The position numbers were made by a program, and so were the translations under genes. Positions 34,489 through 43,684 of a stretch of DNA of 64,000 nucleotides are shown here, one piece after another; positions within the stretch are counted from its first letter, which is position 1; each line of letters opens with the position of its first letter. Source of the DNA: Leptospirillum ferrooxidans C2-3 (GTDB lineage: Bacteria > Nitrospirota > Leptospirillia > Leptospirillales > Leptospirillaceae). Under the pieces are notes generated by a model. That model did no database searches. It saw only the letters and a list, made by a program, of their open reading frames with translations, and was not told where the DNA came from. Where the stretch lies: contig NC_017094.1 in NCBI RefSeq assembly GCF_000284315.1, positions 1,581,486-1,645,485 of the forward strand, written 5' to 3'.

Positions 34489-34778
34489 ATCCCCCCTGTC
34501 GCCAAAGCCGATTTTTCAGTTGTCATCCATTCGTAGCGTCCCTTCCATAAAACCGGAAAGGATTCCCGCTTCGCCGCATGCTGGGTCATAGACCAGGGTC
34601 CGATTCTGAGGAGATCATTGTCCTGCAAATCGATTCCCAACTTCCTGGCAAACAAGAAAAACTTGGTCTGTCGAAACGTTGGTGATTCCGAAAGCTGTCT
34701 CTTCAGCGACAGATCGAAAGGTTAGAGTGAAATCTATATGGATCCGATAATAGCCTTGGAGAATATCAAAATGTGAAA
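34470..34778 (-). other. unassigned open segment, possible gene remnant
   Basis: One minus-strand frame is open from about 34719 to 34470 without an ATG near its start. It reads FRQTKFFLFARKLGI, LLRIGPWSMTQHAAK and FPVLWKGRYEWMTT, which look protein-like but were not recognised. It overlaps the PEBP start by 19 nt. It may be the tail of a broken gene; confidence is low. Confidence 0.25.
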
Positions 34779-35159
34779 TCAATCCCCTACAGGAACAAGA
34801 ACATGCTCCTCGGTAAAAAAGGCGGTCGATCGGGTGAAGTCCAGAAATTTTGCTTCATCTTCAAGAAAGACCGTTCGAAGCTTTTCTCCTTCGGAAGAAG
34901 AAATCGCTTCAATAAAATCTTTTTCGGACTTCCACCAAATTTCGGCGATGCCATCATATTCTTCTTCTGACATTCCTCTGACCTTCCTTACCTTGTCGTT
35001 GAATGGCGTATTGATCGTGTGACTCTGAATATACCGAATGGCCTTATAAGTCTCGGCAAATTTCCGGAAAAGAGGGCCGTGATGATTGAACCAGTAGTCT
35101 TGGAATTCGGCTCGGGAAAGATCTGGGCGACGACGAACGCACATAACCAGTTTGATCAT
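34779..35159 (-). CDS. EthD domain protein
   Basis: A 126-residue dimeric alpha/beta-barrel (ferredoxin-like) protein of the EthD family: IKLVMCVRRRPDLSRAEFQDYWFNHHGPL, RYIQSHTIN, and GIAEIWWKSEKDFIEAISS. EthD-like proteins accompany oxygenases or dehydratases in degradation pathways, and the HGP-His region may be catalytic. ATG 35159 has AAGGA about 9 nt upstream. No partner oxygenase is nearby. Confidence 0.9.
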   Translation of the reverse strand: MIKLVMCVRRRPDLSRAEFQDYWFNHHGPLFRKFAETYKAIRYIQSHTINTPFNDKVRKVRGMSEEEYDGIAEIWWKSEKDFIEAISSSEGEKLRTVFLEDEAKFLDFTRSTAFFTEEHVLVPVGD

Positions 35160-35529
35160 TGAGAGAGTCCTTCCAACAGTGAGGTACCGACGCAAAACCA
35201 GTCGCACCAATTGCCTTGCCTCCTTCCCACCCCCCCCACAAAAGTTGGATCGAGATTGACAATGTCCGTGCGAGTCATTGGCAGGGTGAGAATGAACCCC
35301 ATTACGCCAAGCATTCCAAATCAAACTCATCGTAGATGCTGTGCGAACACTCCAAATTGATCCTTCCTATCCTCCAGAGCAGTGGTGATCGGTGATTTTC
35401 TCAAAGCAATCAAGTGGATACCCCAAGATGATGCTTCCGACAGACTAATGACCTACGATTGAAAGGACAAGCTGTGAAAAATGACAGGTATTGATTCTCG
35501 GCTTCTTAGGCGTTGCGTTTGTCCGACAC
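35160..35529. other. intergenic region, nothing recognised
   Basis: About 370 bp between the EthD gene and the DUF3995 gene. It contains no convincing ORF. A run of C residues on the plus strand near 35230 is the only compositional oddity. Confidence 0.45.
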
Positions 35530-35970
35530 TCAAAAGTCATATCCCCTGCCAACAAGGAAAACACCGACGGATAATGCGAAACAAAGAGGTGAATATAGCA
35601 GTGTGTCGAGTCGTGCAAAGGAACTGCCACGCACCCTCTTGAAAAACCCGACAAGTCGAAAATCGCCAACGGCCCTCAAAAACAAGATAATAGCCAAGGC
35701 ATAGCAGAACCGAACCAGAATGTCGCCTGGAACATGGCTTACGAACAGTCTGGAGGAAGCCCCAACCAGACCGGCTGAAAAGAGAAGGGCTGTACCAATA
35801 AGCGCTGTTGCCAGAGCTTTTGGAGTGAAAGCCGGTCGACCGTTGATCTCTGAGATCGCTGCATTCCTCCCAAGGGAACCACCAATTGCCCAATAGAAGT
35901 GCCAAAGACCAAGCGTAATGAATATGATGCAAAGAGTGACCGAAAGAACGGCCATGATGACTCCAGTCAA
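35530..35970 (-). CDS. DUF3995-like integral membrane protein
   Basis: A 146-residue protein with four predicted membrane spans: about residues 4-28 (IMAVLSVTLCIIFITLGLWH), 50-70 (ALATALIGTALLFSAGLVGA), 84-100 (FCYALAIILFLRAVG) and 124-142 (LLYSPLCFALSVGVFLV). The LWHFYWAIGG motif after the first span matches DUF3995 proteins. Function unknown. It starts 45 bp after the cupin gene on the same strand. Confidence 0.8.
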   Translation of the reverse strand: MTGVIMAVLSVTLCIIFITLGLWHFYWAIGGSLGRNAAISEINGRPAFTPKALATALIGTALLFSAGLVGASSRLFVSHVPGDILVRFCYALAIILFLRAVGDFRLVGFFKRVRGSSFARLDTLLYSPLCFALSVGVFLVGRGYDF

Positions 35971-36015
35971 ATTGAGGAGATCCCAGCTTTGAGTACAGAT
36001 CCATCGCCCGAAATC

Positions 36016-36396
36016 TCAGGTGGTCCCACCATCAGAGACACGATTCGGAAAGGATACCTCGAAAACAACACAACCAACATCTGTACTGAAAGGCCCATGA
36101 AGCTCACCTGGCGGGCGGCTGGCATAATGGCCGGCTTCCAGCCAAAAATCAAAAGACTGATCATGAAGCCGACCACTGACAATGAAGACTTCCTCGGGAT
36201 ATGGATGCGCTTTCCCTCCAAACGCTTTTGTATCGGCTCCCGGGAGAAAGCGGGTCAGTCGGGTATACTCCCCGGTAACAGGATCGATACTCAATGTCAG
36301 CTCTTCGACCATTCCTTCCAATTCTTTGACGGGTCGCCACTGTCCCGAGCTTTCAACGCTCATGGGGTTCCAATATGTCTTCGTTGATTTGGACAT
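36016..36396 (-). CDS. cupin-domain protein (ChrR-like)
   Basis: A 126-residue single cupin. GGKAHPYPEEVFIVSGRLHD carries the cupin-1 motif (His and Glu ligands), and YASRPPGELHGPF is the second motif with a His. The overall form resembles the anti-sigma ChrR cupin domain, with no zinc-binding N-terminal domain. Probably binds a metal; reaction unknown. ATG 36396 follows an excellent GGAGG site at 6 nt. Confidence 0.85.
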   Translation of the reverse strand: MSKSTKTYWNPMSVESSGQWRPVKELEGMVEELTLSIDPVTGEYTRLTRFLPGADTKAFGGKAHPYPEEVFIVSGRLHDQSFDFWLEAGHYASRPPGELHGPFSTDVGCVVFEVSFPNRVSDGGTT

Positions 36397-36564
36397 GGAT
36401 TCCTCCAGTGTTATCAAGACAAATAATCCTGAAATGGCATGGTTGACACCTTATTTTGCCAAGCTTTTTTATGGAAAAAGAATAACTTCTTCCCACTGAG
36501 GGAACAAGCTGTCAGAATTGACAGCTGCGAGCCGGAGTGTAGTACCCAATCCGGTGATTCTCCT

Positions 36565-37326
36565 TCATTCAATCAGGCGAAGAGAAAGCGCTGTTGCCAT
36601 CGCCTGAACACGATTTCTGGCCCCCAGCTTCCGCATAGCGTTTTGCATGTGAAAAACGATCGTTCTCTCACTGACCTTAAGGATCTGGGAAATCTCCCAG
36701 TTTGTCTTTCCCTCTTTTATCCAGATCAAAACCTCTTTCTCCCGATTTGTCAGGGAAACGGCAGCGGATGAGCTCTGGAGGAAGATATTCGACAGAGCCG
36801 CGTGAAGATGGGGTGAAAGAAGATCGAGTATGGTCAGATGGCGGGAATGTCTGGAAATTTCGTTTCCGGCGAAGGAGAACGTGCTCCCACCTTTGCCGGA
36901 ATAGGATCTCTGCCCAAGTGTTACCCCATCGTCCAGATCGAAATCCAGGGAAGTTTCAATAAACTTCCTTTCGGCCATAGTGGAAACTCTTTTATAGGTT
37001 TCTGACCAGACTTGTCTTCCGAAATATTCGAAGTGATTTTGAAAAATGGGGTCAACAAGATGAAATTTGCGCTCCTGGTACAAAGTGAGCCAGGAAATGG
37101 AATAACTCACATTCATATAGCGTTCGGTTTCAATGATAGAATCGTGCCGGGGATCTTTTGACGGGAGTCCGGCCACAACGCCGGTCGTTGGGATGAGATG
37201 AGTGACCACACGGAGAAGATCGCCCAATTCCTCCTTTTTTCGAACGGAAGTGCTTAGGTAAACAATCTCCGAAAGGGATACCAGATCGGATTTTGAGAGG
37301 TCGGAAAGATTCGTGAGCACTTTCAA
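36565..37326 (-). CDS. LuxR-type quorum-sensing regulator
   Basis: A 253-residue regulator with an N-terminal autoinducer-binding domain and a C-terminal GerE helix-turn-helix (SLTNREKEVLIWIKEGKTNW, ISQILKVSERTIVFHM). The five ligand-pocket residues of TraR (Trp57, Tyr61, Asp70, Pro71, Trp85) are matched with exact spacing by Trp79, Tyr83, Asp92, Pro93 and Trp107, so it very likely binds an acyl-homoserine lactone. No luxI-type synthase lies in the window. The adjacent cupin and DUF3995 genes downstream are possible targets. Confidence 0.92.
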   Translation of the reverse strand: MKVLTNLSDLSKSDLVSLSEIVYLSTSVRKKEELGDLLRVVTHLIPTTGVVAGLPSKDPRHDSIIETERYMNVSYSISWLTLYQERKFHLVDPIFQNHFEYFGRQVWSETYKRVSTMAERKFIETSLDFDLDDGVTLGQRSYSGKGGSTFSFAGNEISRHSRHLTILDLLSPHLHAALSNIFLQSSSAAVSLTNREKEVLIWIKEGKTNWEISQILKVSERTIVFHMQNAMRKLGARNRVQAMATALSLRLIE

Positions 37327-37389
37327 TGTGTATCCCTTTCGACAATCAAATCATTGGGTTGTCCGTTTTCCATCCCAACAGAAAATTTT

Positions 37390-38010
37390 TCAAGAGCAAT
37401 ACGACTGATCACTCTGGATCATCATCCGGAGATATTGAGTCATTGTCCCGGAAATATCGGTCTTTTTTCCCAAAACTGTCCCTGCAGACTTTTGAAGAAC
37501 GAGGCCATGCGCAAGGGCTGTAAGGATATCGATCACTTCAGCAGGATCTGAACGAAGAGATGTATGGAAGCGGATCATGGCGTTTTGGAGTAATTCGATC
37601 AGAGTCGCTCGATGATGTGTCGACAATTCCTGGTAACGTTTGCGCACGATTTCGTTACGCATTGCGAGCAACTGAAATTCCACCGAAAGCACACACATCG
37701 TTGGATCGGTGAAAAGATTCGTATACAGTTCGTCGATTTTAGCAAGCAAATCGTCGACTGAAACACTTTCGCTGATCAGCCGGGAAAGTGCTGCGACTTC
37801 CGCATTCAGATGTTCTTCAAGTAGCGCAAGAAATATGTCCTCTTTCGACTTGAAGTTCGAATAAAACCCACCCTTGGAAAAACCGGCATTCTCGGCAATG
37901 ACATCAATTGAAGCAGCATTGATGCCCAACCTGACACACTCTTGGCGGGCCGAGACTAGGAGAAGCTCCCTCGTTCTTGCCCGCATTTCTGCCCTGCCTA
38001 ATCGGACCAT
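37390..38010 (-). CDS. TetR-family repressor, divergent to an SDR gene
   Basis: A 206-residue TetR regulator. The N-terminal HTH is at LGINAASIDVIAENAGFSKGGFYSNFKSKEDIF (residues 28-60), including the family GFSKGGFYSNF turn. The C-terminal domain resembles AcrR-like ligand-binding domains. It is transcribed away from the SDR gene at 38124; a 32-bp inverted repeat lies between them (38062-38093), so it probably represses both promoters. Confidence 0.93.
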   Translation of the reverse strand: MVRLGRAEMRARTRELLLVSARQECVRLGINAASIDVIAENAGFSKGGFYSNFKSKEDIFLALLEEHLNAEVAALSRLISESVSVDDLLAKIDELYTNLFTDPTMCVLSVEFQLLAMRNEIVRKRYQELSTHHRATLIELLQNAMIRFHTSLRSDPAEVIDILTALAHGLVLQKSAGTVLGKKTDISGTMTQYLRMMIQSDQSYCS

Positions 38011-38041
38011 CGTTATCTCACAGCTGGTGGATGGACTTTTC

Positions 38042-38072
38042 TTGACATTTACATACCGATAGGTTTTAAAAT
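38042..38072 (+). promoter_or_regulatory. candidate promoter of the SDR gene
   Basis: TTGACA at 38042-38047 matches the sigma-70 -35 consensus. A -10-like TTAAAA/TAAAAT lies 18-19 bp further (38066-38072), inside the left arm of the operator-like repeat. A repressor bound there would block RNA polymerase. The -10 match is weak. Confidence 0.5.
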
Positions 38073-38093
38073 ACTAAATAGTATTTAAAAACC
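38062..38093. promoter_or_regulatory. putative TetR operator (32-bp inverted repeat)
   Basis: GGTTTTAAAATACTA and TAGTATTTAAAAACC are inverted repeats separated by AA, with one mismatch between the 15-bp arms. It lies 51 bp from the TetR start and 30 bp from the SDR start, centred in the divergent intergenic region. Size and placement fit a TetR dimer-of-dimers site. Confidence 0.78.
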
Positions 38094-38123
38094 TTCCTCT
38101 ACCATCTTGCCCAGGAGTATCAC

Positions 38124-39143
38124 ATGAAGACCGTCTTCGTCACAGGTGCCACTGGCCTGTTGGGAAACAATCTGGTTCGTCTCTTGGTCGACAGAGGTTA
38201 TCACGTTCGTGCGCTGGTCCGCGATACCGAAAAAGCACTTGCACAGTTTAGTGGTCTTCCGTCTGACCGCCTTCAAATCGTTACTGGAAATATCAAAAAT
38301 TCGGAGATATTCCAGGAGGAGTTGGAAGGGACAGACATTCTTTTTCACACAGCAGCACTTTCCGGAGACAGTTATAAAGGTGGCAAACACTGGAAAGAGC
38401 TGTATGAAACCAATGTTCTCGGCACCGAGCGGCTTATGGCAACATCCTATAAAGCCGGCATACGGAACATGGTTCACATCAGCTCCGTTGCAGTTCTCGG
38501 TGAGAATCCGAATGGTCTTGTCACAGAGGAACATCTTCAGAAGAATCCCGGGAGGGTAGATGAGTACTACCGGAGCAAGATCGAAACCGAAGCCAGTGTT
38601 TACCAATTTCTAAAATCGCACCACGACATGAAAATCACATTGGTATTGCCCGGCTGGATTCATGGACCGGGTGATCGTGGGCTTACAACTGCCGGACAAT
38701 TCGTCCTCGATTATATGAATAATAAGCTCCCAGGCGTGCCGGATGCGGCGCTATCGTTTGTCGATGCCAGAGACGTCGCCCAAGTCGCACTTGCGGCGGC
38801 AGAACGGGGAAAAAGTGGACAACGCTACCTCGCGGCACCTCACCCCATAAAGATGAGAGATCTATTTCAGGCAATGGAGCGGGTCTCCGGGAAAAAAGCC
38901 CCTGTTCGAACCCTCCCTTCCTGGCTCCTCCTCGGAATCGCTGGCGTTCAGGAAGTCTATTCACGCATCACAGGAAAACCTGTTCTACTCAGTCTGGCGG
39001 CGGTGAGGGTTATGAGGAGTGACTACGGGCGTCAGTTTTCGTCGGAAAAGGTTCGCCGGGAATTTGATCTGACGTTTCGATCTGTCGAGGAGACCCTTGC
39101 TGATGAACTTGGCTGGTTTCGGGAAAACGGATATCTGGCCTGA
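38124..39143 (+). CDS. NAD-dependent epimerase/dehydratase (extended SDR)
   Basis: A 339-residue extended short-chain dehydrogenase. The cofactor loop VTGATGLLG is at residues 6-14, the catalytic pair is Tyr148 and Lys152 (YYRSK), and the Ser is in VHISSVAVLG. The form resembles dihydroflavonol-4-reductase/hopanoid-associated epimerases. RBS AGGAG precedes ATG 38124. The divergent TetR gene and palindrome suggest induction by a small molecule. The substrate is unknown. Confidence 0.93.
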   Translation: MKTVFVTGATGLLGNNLVRLLVDRGYHVRALVRDTEKALAQFSGLPSDRLQIVTGNIKNSEIFQEELEGTDILFHTAALSGDSYKGGKHWKELYETNVLGTERLMATSYKAGIRNMVHISSVAVLGENPNGLVTEEHLQKNPGRVDEYYRSKIETEASVYQFLKSHHDMKITLVLPGWIHGPGDRGLTTAGQFVLDYMNNKLPGVPDAALSFVDARDVAQVALAAAERGKSGQRYLAAPHPIKMRDLFQAMERVSGKKAPVRTLPSWLLLGIAGVQEVYSRITGKPVLLSLAAVRVMRSDYGRQFSSEKVRREFDLTFRSVEETLADELGWFRENGYLA

Positions 39144-39210
39144 AGCGGTGTCAAAGATCGTGATCAGCGAGAGAAAACATGGAACAAGGGCAAGAGATCT
39201 TCCTCTTCAA

Positions 39211-40038
39211 CTATTCACCCCTTGCCGCTTCCCATGCATGAATGGCATGTTTCCGGACGGCTCCCCAACGATATCCCCCAAGCTCACCGGACTCCCGAAT
39301 GACTCGATGGCAAGGAATAAGGAAAGCAACCGGGTTCGCACCCACAGCCTGTCCCACGGCCCGGGCAGCGGCTGGGTGACCAACAGACTTTGCCACATGA
39401 GAATAGCTTGCAACCATTCCCGGAGAGATTTGCAATAGCGCTTTCCATACATTGATTTGAAAATTTGTCCCGGAGACATACAAAGACAATGGGCGGTCCA
39501 ATGCTTTTTCTTTCCCGAAAATGGCCTCGACGATCGATTGCGCCCGCTTCTTGTTTTCAATCACCATCGCATATGGCCACCTTTTATATAAATTGGTCAG
39601 AGGCTCATCTATATTTGCTGCTTCCAGGAAAGAAAAGTTAGAAATCCCTCTATCCGTGGTGGCAATAAAAACTTTTCCAAAAGGGGAATCCTGCACAGCA
39701 TATTCAATCGTAAGTCCCTTTCCCGCCATCTTGTACTCGCCTGGGGTGACGGCTTCCAAACAAACGAAATGGTCATACAAACGCGAACCGCTACTCAATC
39801 CCAGAGAATCTGATACTTCAAGCAAAGGCTTGCATCTATCGAGTAATACTTTGGCTCGCTCCACCGTGAGCACCTGTAAAAATCTTTTGGGAGTGACTCC
39901 CGTCCAACGGCAGAATAGTCTCTGAAAATGAAAGGGACTCAAATGCAGATGGTCTGCGATTTCTGCCAGATGAGGCTGACGATTGACTCGGTCGACAATA
40001 AAGGAAATGGCTTCAGCTATGCGTTCATAGTCTGACAT
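39211..40038 (-). CDS. AraC-type HTH fused to O6-methylguanine-DNA methyltransferase
   Basis: A 275-residue Ada-like protein. Residues 1-105 form an AraC HTH domain (HLAEIADHLHLSPFHFQRLF, VTPKRFLQVLTVERAK). Residues 110-275 form a DNA-repair methyltransferase with the acceptor Cys243 in the PCHRV motif, followed by GGYRWG. The N-terminal zinc Ada domain, which senses methyl phosphotriesters in E. coli Ada, is absent. It should remove O6-alkyl groups from guanine; the HTH may autoregulate or serve DNA binding. Confidence 0.95.
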   Translation of the reverse strand: MSDYERIAEAISFIVDRVNRQPHLAEIADHLHLSPFHFQRLFCRWTGVTPKRFLQVLTVERAKVLLDRCKPLLEVSDSLGLSSGSRLYDHFVCLEAVTPGEYKMAGKGLTIEYAVQDSPFGKVFIATTDRGISNFSFLEAANIDEPLTNLYKRWPYAMVIENKKRAQSIVEAIFGKEKALDRPLSLYVSGTNFQINVWKALLQISPGMVASYSHVAKSVGHPAAARAVGQAVGANPVAFLIPCHRVIRESGELGGYRWGAVRKHAIHAWEAARGE

Positions 40039-40071
40039 TTCAATCTCCTGCAGACACTTTGTGTCATTTCC

Positions 40072-40734
40072 CTACAACACTTCACTTGCTTCGTCCGGAC
40101 TCCGGTACATGGATTCCGGAATTTGCGAGAGTCTGGACGAAGACACTTGACCTCCGAGACCATAGAACTTCTGAAAACTCATGATGAGCGGCCGCCACTT
40201 GTCAGGGTCGATTTGATTGGGTTCTCCATTCACCAGGATCGATTCTTCGACATGTACAAGTCGAATCCGCATATCGAAACAAATAAATTTTCCACGATCT
40301 CCCGGATTCTTTTCCGCTATGTCACGAAACGATTCAACGATTGCTTCGAGCTGGACAGGACATTCCAGAGCTCGCTGAGAACCAACTGCCAAGGAAGCCA
40401 CTGGAGTCAATTTTGCCGTCCCGAACTTATCGGGTTCAAATCTGTACCCCCTGAGTCTTTTTCTCTCCGGAACAGGGCTGGAGCCAGTCGTAAGCGCAAG
40501 CCGATCAACTGCAGAGACCTCTTGAATGGACGGGAGATTGATAACACATTCACCCGTACGGATAAGATTTTGTGAGGTTTTCGAGTTCGCACCCAATCCG
40601 AGCAGACAGTGCCATCCCAACCAGAACACTGACGACATGGGTGCAAGGTTATGGCTTCCATCTTCATTTAGCGTACTGATCAGAACAACGGGTGTTCCAA
40701 AATACAAAATCGAAGGCTCACATATTTTGTGCAT
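40072..40734 (-). CDS. flavin reductase-like domain protein
   Basis: A 220-residue FMN-binding split-barrel protein of the flavin reductase family: ILYFGTPVVLISTLNEDGSHNLAPMSSVFWLG opens the domain; SQNLIRTGECVINLP and CPVQLEAIVESF are typical. Members reduce flavin for monooxygenases or act as flavoprotein oxidoreductases. No monooxygenase adjoins it. It lies 33 bp upstream of the AraC-MGMT gene on the same strand. Confidence 0.88.
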   Translation of the reverse strand: MHKICEPSILYFGTPVVLISTLNEDGSHNLAPMSSVFWLGWHCLLGLGANSKTSQNLIRTGECVINLPSIQEVSAVDRLALTTGSSPVPERKRLRGYRFEPDKFGTAKLTPVASLAVGSQRALECPVQLEAIVESFRDIAEKNPGDRGKFICFDMRIRLVHVEESILVNGEPNQIDPDKWRPLIMSFQKFYGLGGQVSSSRLSQIPESMYRSPDEASEVL

Positions 40735-40988
40735 GACTCCTCCTCAATAATCTTCTCGACAATACAGAGAACATTATCGATGGTTGAGAACACACCCACA
40801 ACCCGGATCTTGCTGTAATAACTGATTTGAGCTTGGAATCAGGGGGGAGGAACTTGCAAAGGACACTTCACGCACACGAACTATCTCAAACACCACAGAT
40901 TGTTTGGATAACCGGATTTTGACAGGCTAATGATAAAACGGGAAGCGGATGTGTCCAAAAATCATCAAGAATTCTTGAACAGCTCCGT

Positions 40989-42161
40989 TCACCCCTCCGA
41001 CATCACCTCTTCCAGAATCGAGAGCATCTGTTCGATTTCATTCATGCTCACATTGAGTGCCGGCATGAACCGGAGAATATTCGGCCTCGGAGCATTCAGC
41101 AGAAGACCTCGCCTGAAAGCGTCCTGAACGATCTGACCAGCATTGGCACGGGTTAATACCCAGCCAATCAGCAGTCCTTCCCCCCGAACTTCCCCCTCAC
41201 CCAAAGAGAGAGAAAGCTCCGAGAGACGACCTTTGAGAAATTCTCCCTTTCTCCGAACCTCATCGAGAAAGGAGGGGCGCATGACCGTATCGAGAACAGC
41301 AGAGCCCACGGCAGTCATAAGCGCATTCCCATTGAAGGTTCCGCCCTGTTCGCCTGGACCGAAGCAGCAAACAGACTCCTTTGCCCCAAGAGCCGCCAGA
41401 GGCACCCCTCCCCCCAATCCCTTCCCCAACGTGAGAATATCGGGTTCGATCCCGGCATGTTCGTAGCCGAAGGCTTTTCCCGTCCGTCCGATCCCCGTCT
41501 GGATCTCGTCAAGAATCAAAAGAATCCCCTTCCGTTGCGAAAGCTCTCTCACCCCCGTCAGGAAATCCCGGCTTGCGGGAACGACCCCGGCCTCCCCCTG
41601 GATCGGCTCCAGCATGATTGCCACCGTCCGGGAAGTTATCGCCCGCTCGATCATTCCAAAATCATTGAAGGGAACCTTGACGAACCCCGAACCTTTCGGT
41701 TCGAACAGGGGTTCCCACTGAGGTTTGCCTGAAGCGGACATCGTGGCGAGCGTCCTGCCATGAAATGCATTTTCCGTCGTTATGATCTCAAAAGCTCCAT
41801 CCCGATAAAGAGAGCCCCATTTTCTGGCGAGCTTGATCGCTCCTTCATTGGCCTCGGCCCCACTGTTGGCAAAAAATACCCGGTCGATACAGGAGCACTC
41901 CACAATTTTGTCAGCCAGCTCCAGTATTCTGTCGGTGTAGAAAGCCGGGCTGGCATTAATAAGCGTCTTCGCCTGAGATGTGATCGCTCCAACAATTTCC
42001 GGAGGGCAATGGCCGAGACAATTCACCGCCCATCCCTGAATAAAGTCCAGATAACGGTCTCTTTCCTGATCGATCAACCACGACCCTTCCCCCCGCACAA
42101 AAACTACAGGTGGCCGCTCCGTTATTTTCATCAAGGATTGACCAAGGACGTTCTCTTTCAA
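40989..42161 (-). CDS. argD: class III aminotransferase, probably acetylornithine aminotransferase
   Basis: A 390-residue PLP enzyme of the ArgD/ornithine-transaminase group. Features: YLDFIQGWAVNCLGH, FFANSGAEANEGAIKLARKW, AFHGRT, MLEPIQGEAGV, LILDEIQTGIGRTG and the PLP lysine in ILTLGKGLGGGVP. ArgD transfers the amino group from glutamate to N-acetylglutamate semialdehyde in arginine synthesis. I use TTG 42161 with GGAGAG at 6 nt; MKITERP at 42131 is an alternative. The gene stands alone, without other arg genes, so succinylornithine or GABA-type activity cannot be excluded. Confidence 0.88.
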   Translation of the reverse strand: MKENVLGQSLMKITERPPVVFVRGEGSWLIDQERDRYLDFIQGWAVNCLGHCPPEIVGAITSQAKTLINASPAFYTDRILELADKIVECSCIDRVFFANSGAEANEGAIKLARKWGSLYRDGAFEIITTENAFHGRTLATMSASGKPQWEPLFEPKGSGFVKVPFNDFGMIERAITSRTVAIMLEPIQGEAGVVPASRDFLTGVRELSQRKGILLILDEIQTGIGRTGKAFGYEHAGIEPDILTLGKGLGGGVPLAALGAKESVCCFGPGEQGGTFNGNALMTAVGSAVLDTVMRPSFLDEVRRKGEFLKGRLSELSLSLGEGEVRGEGLLIGWVLTRANAGQIVQDAFRRGLLLNAPRPNILRFMPALNVSMNEIEQMLSILEEVMSEG

Positions 42162-42401
42162 TGAATTCTCTCCAAAAAGATCTTCAACAAGTATAATCCT
42201 GCCCAAGAAGCAGACTTTTAAGGAGAGCTCTCTCTGAAGAGCTGCCTCACCATTCCGTCCACTATCTTTACCATACACAAAGATTCCCGTACATTAAATC
42301 ATCCATCAAAAAGACTCCGAAGAAAATGGCTTCACTCCGCGGAGTCCGCTCCCTCCGGTTCATCAACCTCTCATTAGCCACCTGAGGCATGATGCATTCG
42401 G

Positions 42402-43607
42402 TCACCCCTCGTTATGAAGGATAACGGGAACAGACATTTTTACTGTCTCTTCCACGTCTTTCTCAGGAATGATCCATTTTGACATAATTTCTATTTTCAA
42501 TTCTTTTGCAGAAATTCCTGTCATTTTCGGAAATCGCCCCCACCCGGATGTCAAGAGGGCTTGTTCGGACCCCAAGTCAAGGCATGTGACATATCTCGGT
42601 TGGGAATAGGGAATCAAATCACAATCAAAAAGAGCATTAACGGCATTGTTCCCCGCAAACTTGCCCTGTGGTATCGCATGCTGACATGACATGACAGAAG
42701 TATGACCTTCATCATCAACACACGCCTGAGCCACGTCACCCGCAGCAAAAATGGTCTTTTGGCCATCTATTCTCAAAAATTGATCGACCTTAAGTCGTCC
42801 CTGACAATCCCGATCGATTGGAAACATAGAGGTTAGCGGGTTCGCCTTCAATCCTCCACACCAGATAATGGTTCTAGTTTCAATGCACTTTCCTGATTTG
42901 AAGCGGATATGCTCAGGACTTATGGAATCCACTTCTTCCCCTGCAAAAAACTGGATGCCCTCTTTCCCAATTTGCCGGGAAATAATCCCCCGCCCTTCAG
43001 AAGAATACTCTGGGGCGATTGAGAAGCTCCGGTCGGTCAAAATGAAATCGTAATGGATATCTGGTAGATCAAACGATCGTAAACGCTCCGGAAGTCCTGT
43101 AATGACTTCAAGACCGGTAAAGCTCGCCCCCACGACAACGAATGTCCGTGAAGATGCTGAAAGAAAACGGGAAGCCGATAATTCTTTAAGGTGATCCTCC
43201 AGCTGGACCGATTCTCTAAATGTATCTACGTTAAACGCATGTTCGAATCCGGGAAGAGGAGGGCGATTGAGCTGACTTCCAGCCGCAAGAATTAACCCAT
43301 CAAAAGAAAGGACTTCTTCCTGACCATTCGACCTTACCATAAAAATATTTCTCTTTTTGTGATCAATCCTTTCTACTTTAGCAACATGAAGAACAATACC
43401 CAGAGGATCAAGATATTTTTTCAGGGGAACCCTCATGTCTTTGAATTTGTTTTCATAAAATCTTGGACGAATTGAAAGATATTCGTCCAAAGAGATCATC
43501 ATAATTTTAAGAGCGCTATCCTTACGTAAAAACCTTGCTTGCCTGACTGCACTCATTGCGCTCCAGAACCCAGCGAAACCCCCTCCAATGACCACGAGAT
43601 TTTTCAT
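42402..43607 (-). CDS. FAD/NAD(P)-dependent oxidoreductase, NDH-2-like
   Basis: A 401-residue flavoprotein. The FAD-binding loop is GGGFAGF (residues 8-14); the second nucleotide-binding loop is FVVVGASFTGLEV (near 155); and the FAD motif IFAAGDVAQ is near 300. Arrangement matches type II NADH dehydrogenases and sulfide:quinone-reductase-like enzymes, but no SQR redox Cys pattern was confirmed. The C-terminus lacks an obvious membrane helix. It lies 77 bp downstream of an Rrf2 regulator gene, likely its controller. Confidence 0.87.
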   Translation of the reverse strand: MKNLVVIGGGFAGFWSAMSAVRQARFLRKDSALKIMMISLDEYLSIRPRFYENKFKDMRVPLKKYLDPLGIVLHVAKVERIDHKKRNIFMVRSNGQEEVLSFDGLILAAGSQLNRPPLPGFEHAFNVDTFRESVQLEDHLKELSASRFLSASSRTFVVVGASFTGLEVITGLPERLRSFDLPDIHYDFILTDRSFSIAPEYSSEGRGIISRQIGKEGIQFFAGEEVDSISPEHIRFKSGKCIETRTIIWCGGLKANPLTSMFPIDRDCQGRLKVDQFLRIDGQKTIFAAGDVAQACVDDEGHTSVMSCQHAIPQGKFAGNNAVNALFDCDLIPYSQPRYVTCLDLGSEQALLTSGWGRFPKMTGISAKELKIEIMSKWIIPEKDVEETVKMSVPVILHNEG

Positions 43608-43684
43608 GACTCCTCCCTTAAATTAGAGTTTTAAAAAAAGATAATTTAGATACTATTTGTCTTAATTAAGAAATAAAAAAAGAC

